64,000 nt of DNA from the NCBI RefSeq assembly GCF_020731285.1, contig NZ_JAJFOW010000034.1, forward strand, positions 1 to 64,000, given 5' to 3'. The position numbers and the translations under genes were made by a program. Below, one piece after another: positions 50,948-59,397 of this stretch. The notes beneath the pieces are model-generated. The model worked only from the letters and a program-made list of their open reading frames with translations. It was not told the DNA's origin and did not search any database. The stretch comes from Cohnella baijiui. Lineage in GTDB: Bacteria; Bacillota; Bacilli; Paenibacillales; Paenibacillaceae. Position 1 is the stretch's first letter. The number at the start of each line of letters is the position of its first letter.

Positions 50948-51181
50948 TGGGCTGCTCCTTTCTGAATGGCCATTCGCCTATGTATTGTCATAACTCTACG
51001 ATGGGTTCGCGGACGGCGTTCCATTTCTTGCGGCGGATGGCGGACGCCTCTGCCATGAGCGGCACAACAGATGATGAAGAATGGGGTAGGGAAGACGCGT
51101 GGAGTCGGGTTTGCGGAGGCTGTAGCGAAAGTTTCTTTCGTTGCGGCGGAGGCGCCGGGGTTTGCGGTACCTTTTTCTAAC
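50948..51181. other. Upstream region of the sigma-factor gene
   Basis: No gene recognised; short plus-strand frames lack ribosome sites and resemble nothing. A promoter for the sigma factor must lie here but no sigma-A-like pair with good spacing is evident, so it may be self-controlled. Confidence 0.4.
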
Positions 51182-51231
51182 AAAAAGAAGCCGCCCTCTC
51201 GACCGGAATCGGCCGTACAGGGACAGCTTCT
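51182..51231 (-). terminator. Rho-independent terminator of gcvH
   Basis: Minus-strand outer stem AGAAGC with GCTTCT and an inner GC-rich stem, followed by TTTTTG, about 30 bases after the gcvH stop codon. Confidence 0.7.
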
Positions 51232-51261
51232 CCTTGCGCGGCGCGTCTGCTTCGCTATCCG

Positions 51262-51654
51262 CTATGCCGTGTGCGCCCGATACTGCTCCGCCGTGAGCAG
51301 CCGGCCGAGCGCTTCTTCCGTCTCGACTTCGACCTCTAACTCCGCGATCCAGCCCTCGTCGTAGGGCGACTCATTCACCCGCTCGGGGTGTTCGATCAGC
51401 GCCTCGTTCACCCGCACGACTTTGCCGGCGACCGGGCTGTACAGCTCCGAGACCGTCTTCACCGACTCGATCGCGCCGACGCTCGCTCCCGCTTCGACCG
51501 CCGCGCCGACCTCCGGCAGCTCCACGAAGACGATGTCGCCCAGCTGGCTTTGGGCGTGATCCGTGATGCCGATCCGGACGATCCCCCCTCCGGCCTCCGC
51601 CAACGCCCACTCGTGCTCCTCGGAATACCGCAATCCCTCTCGAATTTCGCTCAT
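51262..51654 (-). CDS. gcvH: Glycine cleavage system H protein
   Basis: A 130-residue lipoyl carrier of the glycine cleavage complex. The lipoylated residue is Lys66 within GAIESVKTVSELYSPVAG; the start (IREGLRYSEEHEWA) and GDIVFVELPEVG are typical. ATG at 51654 follows AAACGGAGGAAACGCG. It comes 59 bases after gcvPB on the same strand, whereas in B. subtilis gcvH is separate from gcvT-gcvPA-gcvPB; here it could be transcribed with them from the glycine riboswitch-controlled promoter and end at its own terminator. Confidence 0.95.
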   Translation of the reverse strand: MSEIREGLRYSEEHEWALAEAGGGIVRIGITDHAQSQLGDIVFVELPEVGAAVEAGASVGAIESVKTVSELYSPVAGKVVRVNEALIEHPERVNESPYDEGWIAELEVEVETEEALGRLLTAEQYRAHTA

Positions 51655-51713
51655 CGCGTTTCCTCCGTTTCCTGTGCGATTATTGAACAAATAAAAGCCC
51701 CGTCATGCGAAAC

Positions 51714-53177
51714 TCACTCGCAATGGCAGTTCAGCACCGGCCGCCGCGCGGCCGTCGCCTCGTCGAGCCGCTTCACGATCGTCGTATGCGGCGCCTGCAG
51801 CAGCAGATCCGGCTCCTCCTCCGCTTCCCGGGCGATCCGGATCATGACGTCGATAAAGCCGTCGAGCGTTTCCTTGCTCTCCGTCTCCGTCGGCTCGATC
51901 ATGATGCACTCCTCTACGTTCAGCGGAAAGTAAACCGTCGGCGGATGATAGCCGAAGTCCAGCAACCGCTTGGCGACGTCCAGCGTGCGGACGCCGAACG
52001 CCCGAAGCCGCTTGCCCGACAGGACGAACTCGTGCTTGCAAACGCCGGGATAGGCCACCTCGTAATAAGGCGCCAACCGGTGCATCATATAGTTCGCGTT
52101 CAGCACGGCGCACTCGGACACGCGCCGCAGTCCCGCGGGGCCGTAGCTGCGGATATAGGCGTACGCCCGCACGAGGATGCCGAAGTTGCCGTAGTAGGGC
52201 TTCACCCGGCCGATCGACCGCGGGCGATCCTCGTCCCAGTAGTACGTGCCGTCGCCGCGGCGGCCGACGACCGGCTTCGGCAGGAACGGGGCGAGGCGCG
52301 CCTTGACGCCGACCGGTCCCGCTCCCGGGCCGCCGCCGCCGTGGGGCGTGCTCATCGTCTTGTGCAGATTCAGGTGCACGACGTCGAAGCCCATGTCGCC
52401 GGGCCTGGCGATCCCCATGATCGCATTGGAGTTGGCGCCGTCGTAGTAGAGCAGCCCGCCGGCCTCATGCACGATGCGCGCGATCTCGGCGATCTGCGAT
52501 TCGAACCGGCCGAGCGTGTTCGGGTTGGTCAGCATGAGCGCCGCCGTATCGGCTCCGGCCGCCGCCCGAAGCGCGTCCAGATCGACGAGTCCCGACGCGT
52601 CCGAAGGGATCGTGATCGTCTCGAACCCCGCGGCCGTCGCGCTCGACGGATTCGTCCCGTGCGAGCTGTCCGGCACGATGACTTTGGTCCTCGTCTCTCC
52701 CCGGCTTTCATGATAGGCGCGGATGAGCATGAGCCCGGTCCACTCGCCGTGCGCGCCCGCCGCGGGCTGCAGCGTCACCTCGTCCATGCCGGTGAGCGCC
52801 GCCAGATCGCGCTGAAGCGTGTAGAGCAGCTCCATGGCGCCCTGCAAGCTCTCCTCCGGTTGATACGGATGGATTTTGGCGAAGCCGGGGAGGCGCGCGG
52901 CGTCCTCGTTCAGCTTCGGATTGTACTTCATCGTGCAGGAGCCGAGCGGGTAAAAGCCGTTGTCCACGCCGAAGTTGCGCCGAGACAGCTCCGTATAATG
53001 CCGGATGACGTCAACCTCGTACACCTCCGGCAGCGCCGCCGGCTCCGTGCGCAGCAGCCGCGCCGGAACGACCGACGAGGCTTCCACCTCCGGCACGTCG
53101 CACGCGGGCAGCGAGTAGGCGACCCGCCCGGGCTTGCTCATCTCGAAGATCAGCGCTTTGTCTCGATGGCCGCTCAT
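51714..53177 (-). CDS. gcvPB: Glycine dehydrogenase (decarboxylating) subunit 2
   Basis: A 487-residue PLP-dependent subunit carrying the cofactor lysine, about residue 273, in VHLNLHKTMSTPHGGGGPG. PLGSCTMKYNPK and VPDSSHGTNPSSA are family signatures. Together with GcvPA it decarboxylates glycine and loads the aminomethyl group on GcvH. ATG at 53177 overlaps the gcvPA stop (ATGA) and has GGGAGGCGAGCCT upstream; the slightly longer frame is not needed. Confidence 0.96.
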   Translation of the reverse strand: MSGHRDKALIFEMSKPGRVAYSLPACDVPEVEASSVVPARLLRTEPAALPEVYEVDVIRHYTELSRRNFGVDNGFYPLGSCTMKYNPKLNEDAARLPGFAKIHPYQPEESLQGAMELLYTLQRDLAALTGMDEVTLQPAAGAHGEWTGLMLIRAYHESRGETRTKVIVPDSSHGTNPSSATAAGFETITIPSDASGLVDLDALRAAAGADTAALMLTNPNTLGRFESQIAEIARIVHEAGGLLYYDGANSNAIMGIARPGDMGFDVVHLNLHKTMSTPHGGGGPGAGPVGVKARLAPFLPKPVVGRRGDGTYYWDEDRPRSIGRVKPYYGNFGILVRAYAYIRSYGPAGLRRVSECAVLNANYMMHRLAPYYEVAYPGVCKHEFVLSGKRLRAFGVRTLDVAKRLLDFGYHPPTVYFPLNVEECIMIEPTETESKETLDGFIDVMIRIAREAEEEPDLLLQAPHTTIVKRLDEATAARRPVLNCHCE

Positions 53178-54529
53178 AGGCTCGCCTCCCATGCTTGGAC
53201 GAATCCGTCGATCTCTTCTCTCGTTCTCCGTTCGGTGACGGCGACCAGCAGATGTCCGGACAGTTCGGGGTAGGTCCGGCCCAGGTCATAGCCGCCCCAA
53301 TAACCCGCGGCCAGCAGCTTCGCCTGAAACGCGGCGACGTCCGTGCCGGCCGGCAGCTTTACGGCGAACTCGTTAAAGATCGGCGACGGGAACGCGATCT
53401 CCACGCCCGGCAAGGCGCCGAGCCGGCCGAGCGCGTAGCGGGCTTTGCTCAAATTGAGCGAAGCGACCTCGCGGATGCCCGCCCGTCCCATGACGGACAA
53501 GTAGACCGAAGCGCACAGCGCGAGCAGCGCCTGGTTGGAGCAGATGTTGGACGTCGCCTTCTCCCGGCGGATATGCTGCTCCCGCGCCTGAAGGGTGAGC
53601 ACGAAGCCGCGACGGCCCTCGGAATCCGTCGTCTGGCCGACGATCCGCCCGGGCATCCGGCGCATGAGCGCCTCCGTGACCGCGAAAAAGCCGCAGGTTG
53701 GGCCGCCGAGCGACATCGGGATGCCGAGCGGCTGCGCATCGCCGACGACAATGTCGGCGCCGAGCGCGCCCGGCGACTCCAACAATCCGAGGGAGAGCGG
53801 GTTCACGCTCGTCACGAGCAGGCCGCGCCGGTCGTGAACAAGCGCCTCGATCGCGGGGATGTCCTCAAGGCAGCCGAAGAAGTTCGGCGTTTGCACGAGG
53901 ACCGCCGCCGTTTCCGCGTCGACGGCGGCGGCCAGCGCCCCGAGATCGGTGACGCCGTCCGCGCAGCCGACCTCGACGATCTCGAGCCCTTGACCGCGCG
54001 CCGAAGTGCGCAAAATATCGCGGGCTTCCGGGTGGACGGCGCGGGAGACGACGATCCGCTTGCGCTTCGTCGCGCCGCTTGCGAGCGCCGCCGCTTCGGC
54101 GAGCGCGGTCGCACCGTCGTACATGCTGGCGTTGGCGACCTTCATGCCGGTCAGCTCGCAGATATAGGACTGGAACTCGAAGATCGCCTGCAGCTCGCCC
54201 TGGCTGATCTCCGGCTGGTAAGGCGTGTAGGCGGTGTAGAACTCCGAGCGGGAGATGACATGCTGGATGACGACCGGAATGTGATGATCGTAAATGCCGG
54301 CCCCAAGAAAGCTGACGTGGCGGTCGGCATCCGCGTTGCGATCCGAGAGCGCCCGCAGATGCCGGAGCAGACCGGCTTCGTCCAGCGCACCCGACATCGG
54401 GAGCTCGCCGGAATAGCGGACGGACGCCGGGATGTCGGCGAACAGGTCCTCCGTCGAGGACGCCCCGATCACGGCCAGCATGTCGGACTCGTCCTGCGCG
54501 GTCATCGGCAGATAGCGGTGTCGCTTCAT
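53174..54529 (-). CDS. gcvPA: Glycine dehydrogenase (decarboxylating) subunit 1
   Basis: A 451-residue subunit of the two-piece P protein of Bacillales. It starts HRYLPMTAQDESDMLAVIG and has YTPYQPEISQGELQAIFEFQ, NASMYDGATALAEAA, GDAQPLGIPMSLGGPTCG and REKATSNICSNQALLAL. It lacks the PLP lysine, as expected for subunit 1, and needs GcvPB. Start overlaps the gcvT stop by 4 bases, giving tight coupling T-PA-PB. Confidence 0.96.
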   Translation of the reverse strand: MKRHRYLPMTAQDESDMLAVIGASSTEDLFADIPASVRYSGELPMSGALDEAGLLRHLRALSDRNADADRHVSFLGAGIYDHHIPVVIQHVISRSEFYTAYTPYQPEISQGELQAIFEFQSYICELTGMKVANASMYDGATALAEAAALASGATKRKRIVVSRAVHPEARDILRTSARGQGLEIVEVGCADGVTDLGALAAAVDAETAAVLVQTPNFFGCLEDIPAIEALVHDRRGLLVTSVNPLSLGLLESPGALGADIVVGDAQPLGIPMSLGGPTCGFFAVTEALMRRMPGRIVGQTTDSEGRRGFVLTLQAREQHIRREKATSNICSNQALLALCASVYLSVMGRAGIREVASLNLSKARYALGRLGALPGVEIAFPSPIFNEFAVKLPAGTDVAAFQAKLLAAGYWGGYDLGRTYPELSGHLLVAVTERRTREEIDGFVQAWEASL

Positions 54530-55650
54530 GTGCGGCCTCCTCCTTCGACTAGCTGCCGTCTGTAAAACGGCGTCGCGACCACGGCCGCACGGAGCCGCTT
54601 GTCGCGGATCTCGACTTCGACCTCGGTACCCCGCGCCGCGTAGGCTGCTTCGACAAGCGCGAGCCCGATGCTTCGCTTCAGCGTCGGCGACTGGGTGCCC
54701 GACGTGATCGCCCCGATCTGCCGCCCTTCCGCGTACACGGGATAGTCCGCGCGGGGAATGCCGCGGTCCAACAGCTCCACGCCGACCAGCTTGCGCGGCA
54801 CGCCATCCTCCTGCTGCCTGGCGAGCGCCTCCCGGCCGACGAACCCGCCTTCCTTGGCCAGCTTCACAAACGGCGAGAGCCCCGCCTCCAGCGGCGTGAT
54901 CTCCTCCGTCAGCTCATGGCCGTACAGCGGCAGGCGCGCCTCCAGGCGCAGCGTATCCCGCGCCCCGAGCCCGACCGGCAGGAGGCCGTCCGGCGCGCCG
55001 GCTTGCAGCAGACCGTCCCAGACGCGCAGCGCGTCGCCGGCGTCCACGTAGATCTCGAAGCCGTCCTCGCCGGTATAGCCCGTGCGCGAGACCAGCGCCC
55101 GGACGCCGCATACGCGCGCGTCCGGGACGAAGCGGAACGGCGCCAGCTCCGCGACACGCGCCTCCGCCGCCCGCGACAGGATCCGCTCGGCCAGCGGCCC
55201 CTGCAGGGCAAGCAGCGCCGTGTCGTCCGACCGGTCTCGGAGCGTGACGTCCCCCTCCAGATGCCGGCGCAGCCAGGCTGCATCCGCTTGCGTATTCGCC
55301 GCGTTCACCACGAGCCCATACCGGTCCTGCGCGAGCTTGTAGACGAGCAGGTCGTCGATCACCCCTCCGTCCGGCTTGCAGAACAGCGTATACTGCGCCT
55401 GCCCGATCGCGAGCCGGGAGACGTCGTTCGTCGTTAGCCGCTGAAGGAGCCGCTCCGCATCCCGGCCCGTCACCTCCAGCTCGCCCATATGGGATACGTC
55501 GAACAGCCCTGCCCGCGTGCGTACCGCCTCATGCTCCTGCTGGATGCCGTAAAACTGCACCGGCATCTCCCAGCCGCCAAAATCGATGCATCTGGCCGCC
55601 GGGTAATCCGCGTACCGGGGGTACAGCGGCGTTCTTCGCGCTTCGCTCAT
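54526..55650 (-). CDS. gcvT: Aminomethyltransferase (glycine cleavage T protein)
   Basis: A 374-residue tetrahydrofolate-dependent enzyme that releases ammonia and forms methylene-THF. It starts SEARRTPLYPRYADYPAARC and has FGGWEMPVQFYGIQQEH, FDVSHMGELEVTG, the catalytic-region VSRTGYTGEDGFEIYVD and TSGTQSPTLKRSIGLALV. ATG at 55650 follows GAGGTGAGCG; the 55-residue longer frame runs into the leader. First gene of the gcvT-gcvPA-gcvPB unit under the glycine riboswitch. Confidence 0.96.
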   Translation of the reverse strand: MSEARRTPLYPRYADYPAARCIDFGGWEMPVQFYGIQQEHEAVRTRAGLFDVSHMGELEVTGRDAERLLQRLTTNDVSRLAIGQAQYTLFCKPDGGVIDDLLVYKLAQDRYGLVVNAANTQADAAWLRRHLEGDVTLRDRSDDTALLALQGPLAERILSRAAEARVAELAPFRFVPDARVCGVRALVSRTGYTGEDGFEIYVDAGDALRVWDGLLQAGAPDGLLPVGLGARDTLRLEARLPLYGHELTEEITPLEAGLSPFVKLAKEGGFVGREALARQQEDGVPRKLVGVELLDRGIPRADYPVYAEGRQIGAITSGTQSPTLKRSIGLALVEAAYAARGTEVEVEIRDKRLRAAVVATPFYRRQLVEGGGRT

Positions 55651-55692
55651 TCGCTCACCTCGTCGTCGTAGTGGCACCGCCCCGATGGACGC

Positions 55693-55765
55693 AAAAAAAG
55701 GACAGGCAAAAAACGTCGCGCGCTTCGCCATTGGCGCGAAACGCGTCGTTCTTCGCTCTGTCCTT
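55693..55765 (-). terminator. Terminator of the glycine riboswitch expression platform
   Basis: AGGACAG at the end of aptamer 2 pairs with CTGTCC just before seven T on the minus strand, with a further GC-rich stem between. It overlaps the 3' side of aptamer 2, so glycine binding would prevent its formation and switch gcv genes on. Confidence 0.8.
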
Positions 55766-55952
55766 GGTACCTGAGAGTTGCCTTGCGGTGCCGGTCGCAC
55801 TCGGGAACGGTCCACCGCAAGTATCCCCTTGGGTGATCCCGCGCGCGGGATGCTCTCCAGAGGCGCGTCCGGCAGAGGTCCTTTTGCCTGAGAGATTCAC
55901 CTTTCGGCTTACTCCTTCGGCGCCGCCCCTTCATGCAGGCAATCTCTCCCGC
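55757..55952 (-). ncRNA. Tandem glycine riboswitch
   Basis: Two glycine aptamers in series on the minus strand. Aptamer 1 has GGGAGAGATTGCC, CGCCGAAGGAGTAAG and GAATCTCTCAGGCAAAAGG; aptamer 2 has CTGGAGAGC, CACCCAAGGGGATAC and CAACTCTCAGGTACCAAGGAC. These are the family's conserved elements in the correct order, with a short linker. It lies about 110 bases upstream of gcvT. Same arrangement as B. subtilis gcvT, where glycine activates expression. Confidence 0.96.
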
Positions 55953-56050
55953 TGCCTTCATCCGCTTATTCATTTGTCTTCCTCAGTCTATGCGGCGCAC
56001 GAGCCCGCGTCAAGCAAATCCTTACAGTTCTGCCACGCCCCGAACGACCG

Positions 56051-56440
56051 TTAGACGATCAAGCTGCTGATCGCGAAGCTGGTGCCTATGTAGACGCAAG
56101 CCAGCAGGATGCCGACGGCGACGTTGCCCTTCTGCAGATGCTCGGACAGCTTGAGCCCCGGCGTCGCCCAATCGAACACCCAGTATGCAAGGACAAGACA
56201 AACGTAGCCGACCGCGAACCAAAGCATCATGTGCCAAATCGAGCTGTTCGTGTAAGCCGACACGCCGAGCACGATCGCCGTGGACATAAATTTGCCGCCC
56301 ATCGCCAGCCCGACGGCCGCATTGCCCCGTTTCAGTTCCTCCAGATCGTTAAAGGGCGTCATCCAGTTGAAGACGACCATGCCGATCAGCTGCAAAACGA
56401 TGATGACGACGACGCTGATCCCTATATCGACCACGATCAC
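56051..56440 (-). CDS. DUF350 (YjfL-like) membrane protein
   Basis: A 129-residue membrane protein with four hydrophobic spans arranged as two similar halves (LEELKRGNAAVGLAMGGKFM and LSEHLQKGNVAVGILLACVY are matched repeats). This internal duplication is the DUF350/YjfL hallmark. GTG at 56440 overlaps the upstream stop by 4 bases and is preferred over a GTG at 56449. Last gene of a cluster with an ATP-grasp glutathionylspermidine-synthase-like protein, an arrangement known in E. coli as yjfIJKLMC and conserved in many bacteria with unknown function. Confidence 0.85.
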   Translation of the reverse strand: MIVVDIGISVVVIIVLQLIGMVVFNWMTPFNDLEELKRGNAAVGLAMGGKFMSTAIVLGVSAYTNSSIWHMMLWFAVGYVCLVLAYWVFDWATPGLKLSEHLQKGNVAVGILLACVYIGTSFAISSLIV

Positions 56441-57135
56441 GCGGCCCACCCCCGAAACTTGGCATACGCCAAATCATAATGGCTATAATCGTGCACTTCC
56501 TCCAAAACGACGCCGACCTTCTTCAGGGGCTTCAGCTTCGCATAGCGGTCCTCGTCGATCGGCTGCTTCACGATCTGGCCGGAAGGGAGCTGAAGAATGG
56601 CGAACTCGCGCGCCGTGCCCTGATAGGTCGTCTTGTAGACACCGATCAGATCGACCTCGGTCTTCAGATCCAGCTTCAGCTCCGCCAGATCCGCTTCTCC
56701 CGCCGTCTTCGTCTTGTACGACTTGATCGGCTTCCAGGACGTCAGCGTGATGTCGGCGCGGTTGTCCGCCCCAGCCTTCAGGACGGCGCCCATATACGAC
56801 AACACCCAAATCTTGTCGCCGGTCCCGTAGTTGTCGTCGTTCGGCATGAGCTCGTTTCCCGGAAGCAAGGTCATATCCCCGCCGATCAGGTCGCCTACCG
56901 TCGCCTCGGTCAGCTGATAATCCCACGGGACCGTCTCGTCCGCGTCGCCCGCGCTTTTGCCCGTCAGCTTGCTCGCCCAAGACAGCGCCGAAAAACCTTC
57001 GCGCTTGGCACAGGCGTTCACGAAGATGCCTAAAACGACGATGCAAAGGATGCCGACCACGAGAATCGGGACGATCCGCGAGGAAGAGGACGGGCCTTGC
57101 CGCCGCGGCTGGCCCTGGTTCCAATGGTTGCTCAT
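56437..57135 (-). CDS. Signal-anchored protein of unknown function in the YjfL/YgiC-like cluster
   Basis: A 232-residue protein with one N-terminal span (SSRIVPILVVGILCIVVLGI, residues 18-37) and an extracellular domain. The latter has VPWDYQLTEATVGDLIGGDM, MLLPGNELMPNDDNYG-like loops, YKTTYQGTAREFAILQLPSG and VVLEEVHDYSHYDLAYAKF. A conserved domain could not be named; DUF4178-like folds are a possibility. The gene follows the ATP-grasp gene directly (its start abuts that gene's stop) and overlaps the DUF350 gene, so all are one operon. Confidence 0.7.
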   Translation of the reverse strand: MSNHWNQGQPRRQGPSSSSRIVPILVVGILCIVVLGIFVNACAKREGFSALSWASKLTGKSAGDADETVPWDYQLTEATVGDLIGGDMTLLPGNELMPNDDNYGTGDKIWVLSYMGAVLKAGADNRADITLTSWKPIKSYKTKTAGEADLAELKLDLKTEVDLIGVYKTTYQGTAREFAILQLPSGQIVKQPIDEDRYAKLKPLKKVGVVLEEVHDYSHYDLAYAKFRGWAA

Positions 57136-58332
57136 TTATCTCACTCCCAGCGCTACAAAATGGCTCGCGTTGCCCGTGATCGGCCCGCCGGCCCGGCCCA
57201 GCAGGCCGCACGGCTCTCCGTTGATCACGAACTGGCCGACCAGCAGATGGAATACGCCATTCGCCAGCGTCACCTGCGCCAGCTCCGCCCGCTTCTGATA
57301 CACGAGGGGGAAAAGCCCGCTCGTGTCGAAGCCGTCCACGTCCTTCGTCTCGAGCCGGCCCTCCGCGTCGAAGAGCGAGACGGAGCCGCCTTCTCGTCCG
57401 AACATGGACTTGGAGACGAAGCTGCCGTCGAACACGGCTTTGTTGTACGTCGGCAGCATATAGCGGCCGATCGTCTCCCGCTCCGCCGGGGTGAAGACAA
57501 GCCCCAACTCGTACAGCCCCCAGATGAGCGCCTGCAGCCCTTTGGACTGAAGCAGGATCGCGTGCGGCGGGTTGAACAGCTGCAGCCGCTCCGTCTCCAG
57601 CGCGTAGGCGAGGGCGTCGCCGCCTTCGTCCACGGCCATCCATTCCTTCGGATAGAGGGCGAACATCCGGCGAATTTCGCGGCCCTCCGAGCCCCGGAGC
57701 ACCCCTTCGTCCACCCACAGATCGAGGCAATCCTCGCGAACGACGTCAAGTCCGCTATGTCGAACGAGCATGTCGATCGTGCCCGTGTCCTCCAGGTGGC
57801 TGCCGTAGCCGACGCAGGCCGCCGTGTCCGGCCGCTCCTCGGCCCAGGCAGCCCGCACCAGCTCCGCCATCCGCCCGTTCGGCGAGCGGACGCCGTACTG
57901 TTCGCAGAGCCACGGCGTCGCGACAGCGGCTTCCGCATACCCGGTCGGGGTGTCGGCGTTCAGCTCCAGCAGCTTGATGTCCCCGCCCGACGAGATGGCA
58001 AAGTCGAACCGGGCGTACCGGCTCAGCAGCCCTTCCGGCGCCATCGCCAGCTTGTCGAGGCTCTGCCACAGCACCTCGGGAACGCCGATCATCGCGTACA
58101 GATCGTGCCGGCCGCGGACGAACCGGGCCGACTTGTCGAAAATCCGCCACAGCCGCTCCGCCGCTGCCGTCAGCTCCTCCTGCTTCGGCGCGGCGAGGAC
58201 GACGAGCTGATCCGTCCAATACGCCTCGTCCTCCAGGTCCGCCCAGCCGAAGCCCATCTCGCCGAGCCGGGCCACGCGCGACGCGCGGTCGGGATGAGGG
58301 ACCCCGACGACGTCGAACACCACGGCGCTCAA
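57136..58332 (-). CDS. Glutathionylspermidine synthase-like ATP-grasp protein (YgiC/YjfC family)
   Basis: A 398-residue ATP-grasp enzyme of the size of E. coli YgiC. Conserved segments are YARFDFAISSGGDIKLLELN, NADTPTGYAEAAVATPWLCE, LPTYNKAVFDGSFVSKSMFG and GGPITGNASHFVALGVR, with the glutamate-rich metal/ATP site in ELNADTP. Family members ligate an amine or peptide to a carboxylate; only the bifunctional glutathionylspermidine enzyme has a proven product, and YgiC-type proteins do not have one. The TTG at 58332 overlaps the upstream stop (TTGA); a GTG at 58323 is an alternative. The large frame to 58803 is an overlap artefact. Confidence 0.88.
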   Translation of the reverse strand: MSAVVFDVVGVPHPDRASRVARLGEMGFGWADLEDEAYWTDQLVVLAAPKQEELTAAAERLWRIFDKSARFVRGRHDLYAMIGVPEVLWQSLDKLAMAPEGLLSRYARFDFAISSGGDIKLLELNADTPTGYAEAAVATPWLCEQYGVRSPNGRMAELVRAAWAEERPDTAACVGYGSHLEDTGTIDMLVRHSGLDVVREDCLDLWVDEGVLRGSEGREIRRMFALYPKEWMAVDEGGDALAYALETERLQLFNPPHAILLQSKGLQALIWGLYELGLVFTPAERETIGRYMLPTYNKAVFDGSFVSKSMFGREGGSVSLFDAEGRLETKDVDGFDTSGLFPLVYQKRAELAQVTLANGVFHLLVGQFVINGEPCGLLGRAGGPITGNASHFVALGVR

Positions 58333-59009
58333 CCGCCAAACCCGCCCGAGGACTTCGAGCTCGATCCCGACGAGCCGAAGCCGCTGGACTTGCCGCCGAT
58401 GCCGCCCTTCGAGGAAGAAGTGGAACGGCGCGTGATCGATCCGCTTGAGTCCGACGTCTTCGGCCGGACGGCCGATCCGACGACCGCCTTGTTGCGGAAG
58501 GCGTCGTCTCCGTACGCGCGGGGCTTGAAGGCCGTGCCGTTTTTCGCGTCGTAGACGGGGTGGCTGTTGTAGTAGGTGCCTGAGGAGTAGGAGCCGCCGC
58601 GGTTGAAAATCAAGTGGTACAAAAGCAAATCGTTCCAGCCGAAGCCGGACGCGTACGTATGATGAACGACTGTGGCGTGACCCCCGGAACCGCCAGAATC
58701 GCCTTGGTCCGCGCCGCCGTCTTCCTCCTCCTCTTCCCCGGGCAGCGGGATGTTCCAATCGACGGCCGGATCGAAGTAGGCCTTGACGGCTTCCGACGAC
58801 CATTCGGTCAGCACCGGCGTTTCGGCCGCCGCGGAAGGGCTCGCTTGCGCGGATTCGGCCGACGCCGGATGCGGCGTGCCCGCCGCATACAAGGCGTTCG
58901 CGAGCAGCGCAACGCCGAGCGATGTCGACAGCACCCGCAGCGGCTTGCCGTCCGGCGCGAGCGGCAGCGGCAGCTTGGCCCCGCCGGTTTTGTCTTCCTC
59001 CTGCGTCAT
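58329..59009 (-). CDS. Secreted or anchored Ser/Gly-rich protein, YgiB/YjfM (DUF1190)-like
   Basis: A 226-residue protein. An N-terminal hydrophobic segment (LRVLSTSLGVALLANALYAA) is followed by an acidic linker (EEEEEDGGADQGDSGG), a central HHTYASGFGWNDLLLYHLIF segment and a long Ser/Gly-rich tail. This layout and the neighbouring YgiC-like gene recall YgiB of E. coli. Starts at 59042, 59018 and 59009 are possible; the ATG at 59009 has GGGGAG nine bases upstream. It overlaps the next gene by 4 bases. Confidence 0.68.
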   Translation of the reverse strand: MTQEEDKTGGAKLPLPLAPDGKPLRVLSTSLGVALLANALYAAGTPHPASAESAQASPSAAAETPVLTEWSSEAVKAYFDPAVDWNIPLPGEEEEEDGGADQGDSGGSGGHATVVHHTYASGFGWNDLLLYHLIFNRGGSYSSGTYYNSHPVYDAKNGTAFKPRAYGDDAFRNKAVVGSAVRPKTSDSSGSITRRSTSSSKGGIGGKSSGFGSSGSSSKSSGGFGG

Positions 59010-59025
59010 CTCTCTCATCTCCCCG

Positions 59026-59298
59026 TCAGATCGATTGTCCATGCCTTACGGCGGCCAGAAGCAGCTCGATCGATTGCGCGTCCACGTTCAGCCGGCCCTC
59101 CAGCGTCTCGTATTCCTTCCCGCCTACGGTCAGGTAGTTGACGTGGTGCAGGGCGGCCAGCATGTCCGCCGACCAGTAACGCTCGTCGATCTTCACGATG
59201 TCCCCGCCCGGCTGCTTTTCCAGCAGATGGACCGTAATCCCTTTTTCCAATCCGATTTCCTCCTCTTCCGGAAAAAAGCGCATGCCAATCATACGCAT
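59026..59298 (-). CDS. Small conserved-looking protein, function unknown, first gene of the YgiBC-like cluster
   Basis: A protein of about 90 residues (99 if a TTG at 59325 is used). It has FFPEEEEIGLEKGITVHLLE, then DERYWSADMLAALHHVNYLT and a helical end. No signal peptide; no domain recognised. ATGs at 59298, 59292 and 59283 lack a strong ribosome site. It ends 17 bases before the chosen start of the next gene and is on the same strand. Confidence 0.6.
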   Translation of the reverse strand: MRMIGMRFFPEEEEIGLEKGITVHLLEKQPGGDIVKIDERYWSADMLAALHHVNYLTVGGKEYETLEGRLNVDAQSIELLLAAVRHGQSI

Positions 59299-59328
59299 GA
59301 TACCCGAACCCTGTTTCACTGCCAAGCG

Positions 59329-59356
59329 AAAAAGAGCCCGTCCCCCGGGATGGGCT
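59329..59356 (-). terminator. Rho-independent terminator of the RDD-protein gene
   Basis: Minus-strand stem AGCCCATCCC with GGGACGGGCT, then CTTTTTC. It begins 42 bases after the RDD stop and ends only a few bases before the next gene's earliest start, leaving very little space for a separate promoter. Confidence 0.8.
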
Positions 59357-59397
59357 TGCGATCCGCGGAAGAATGACCCGTGACCTGCCGTCTCCGG

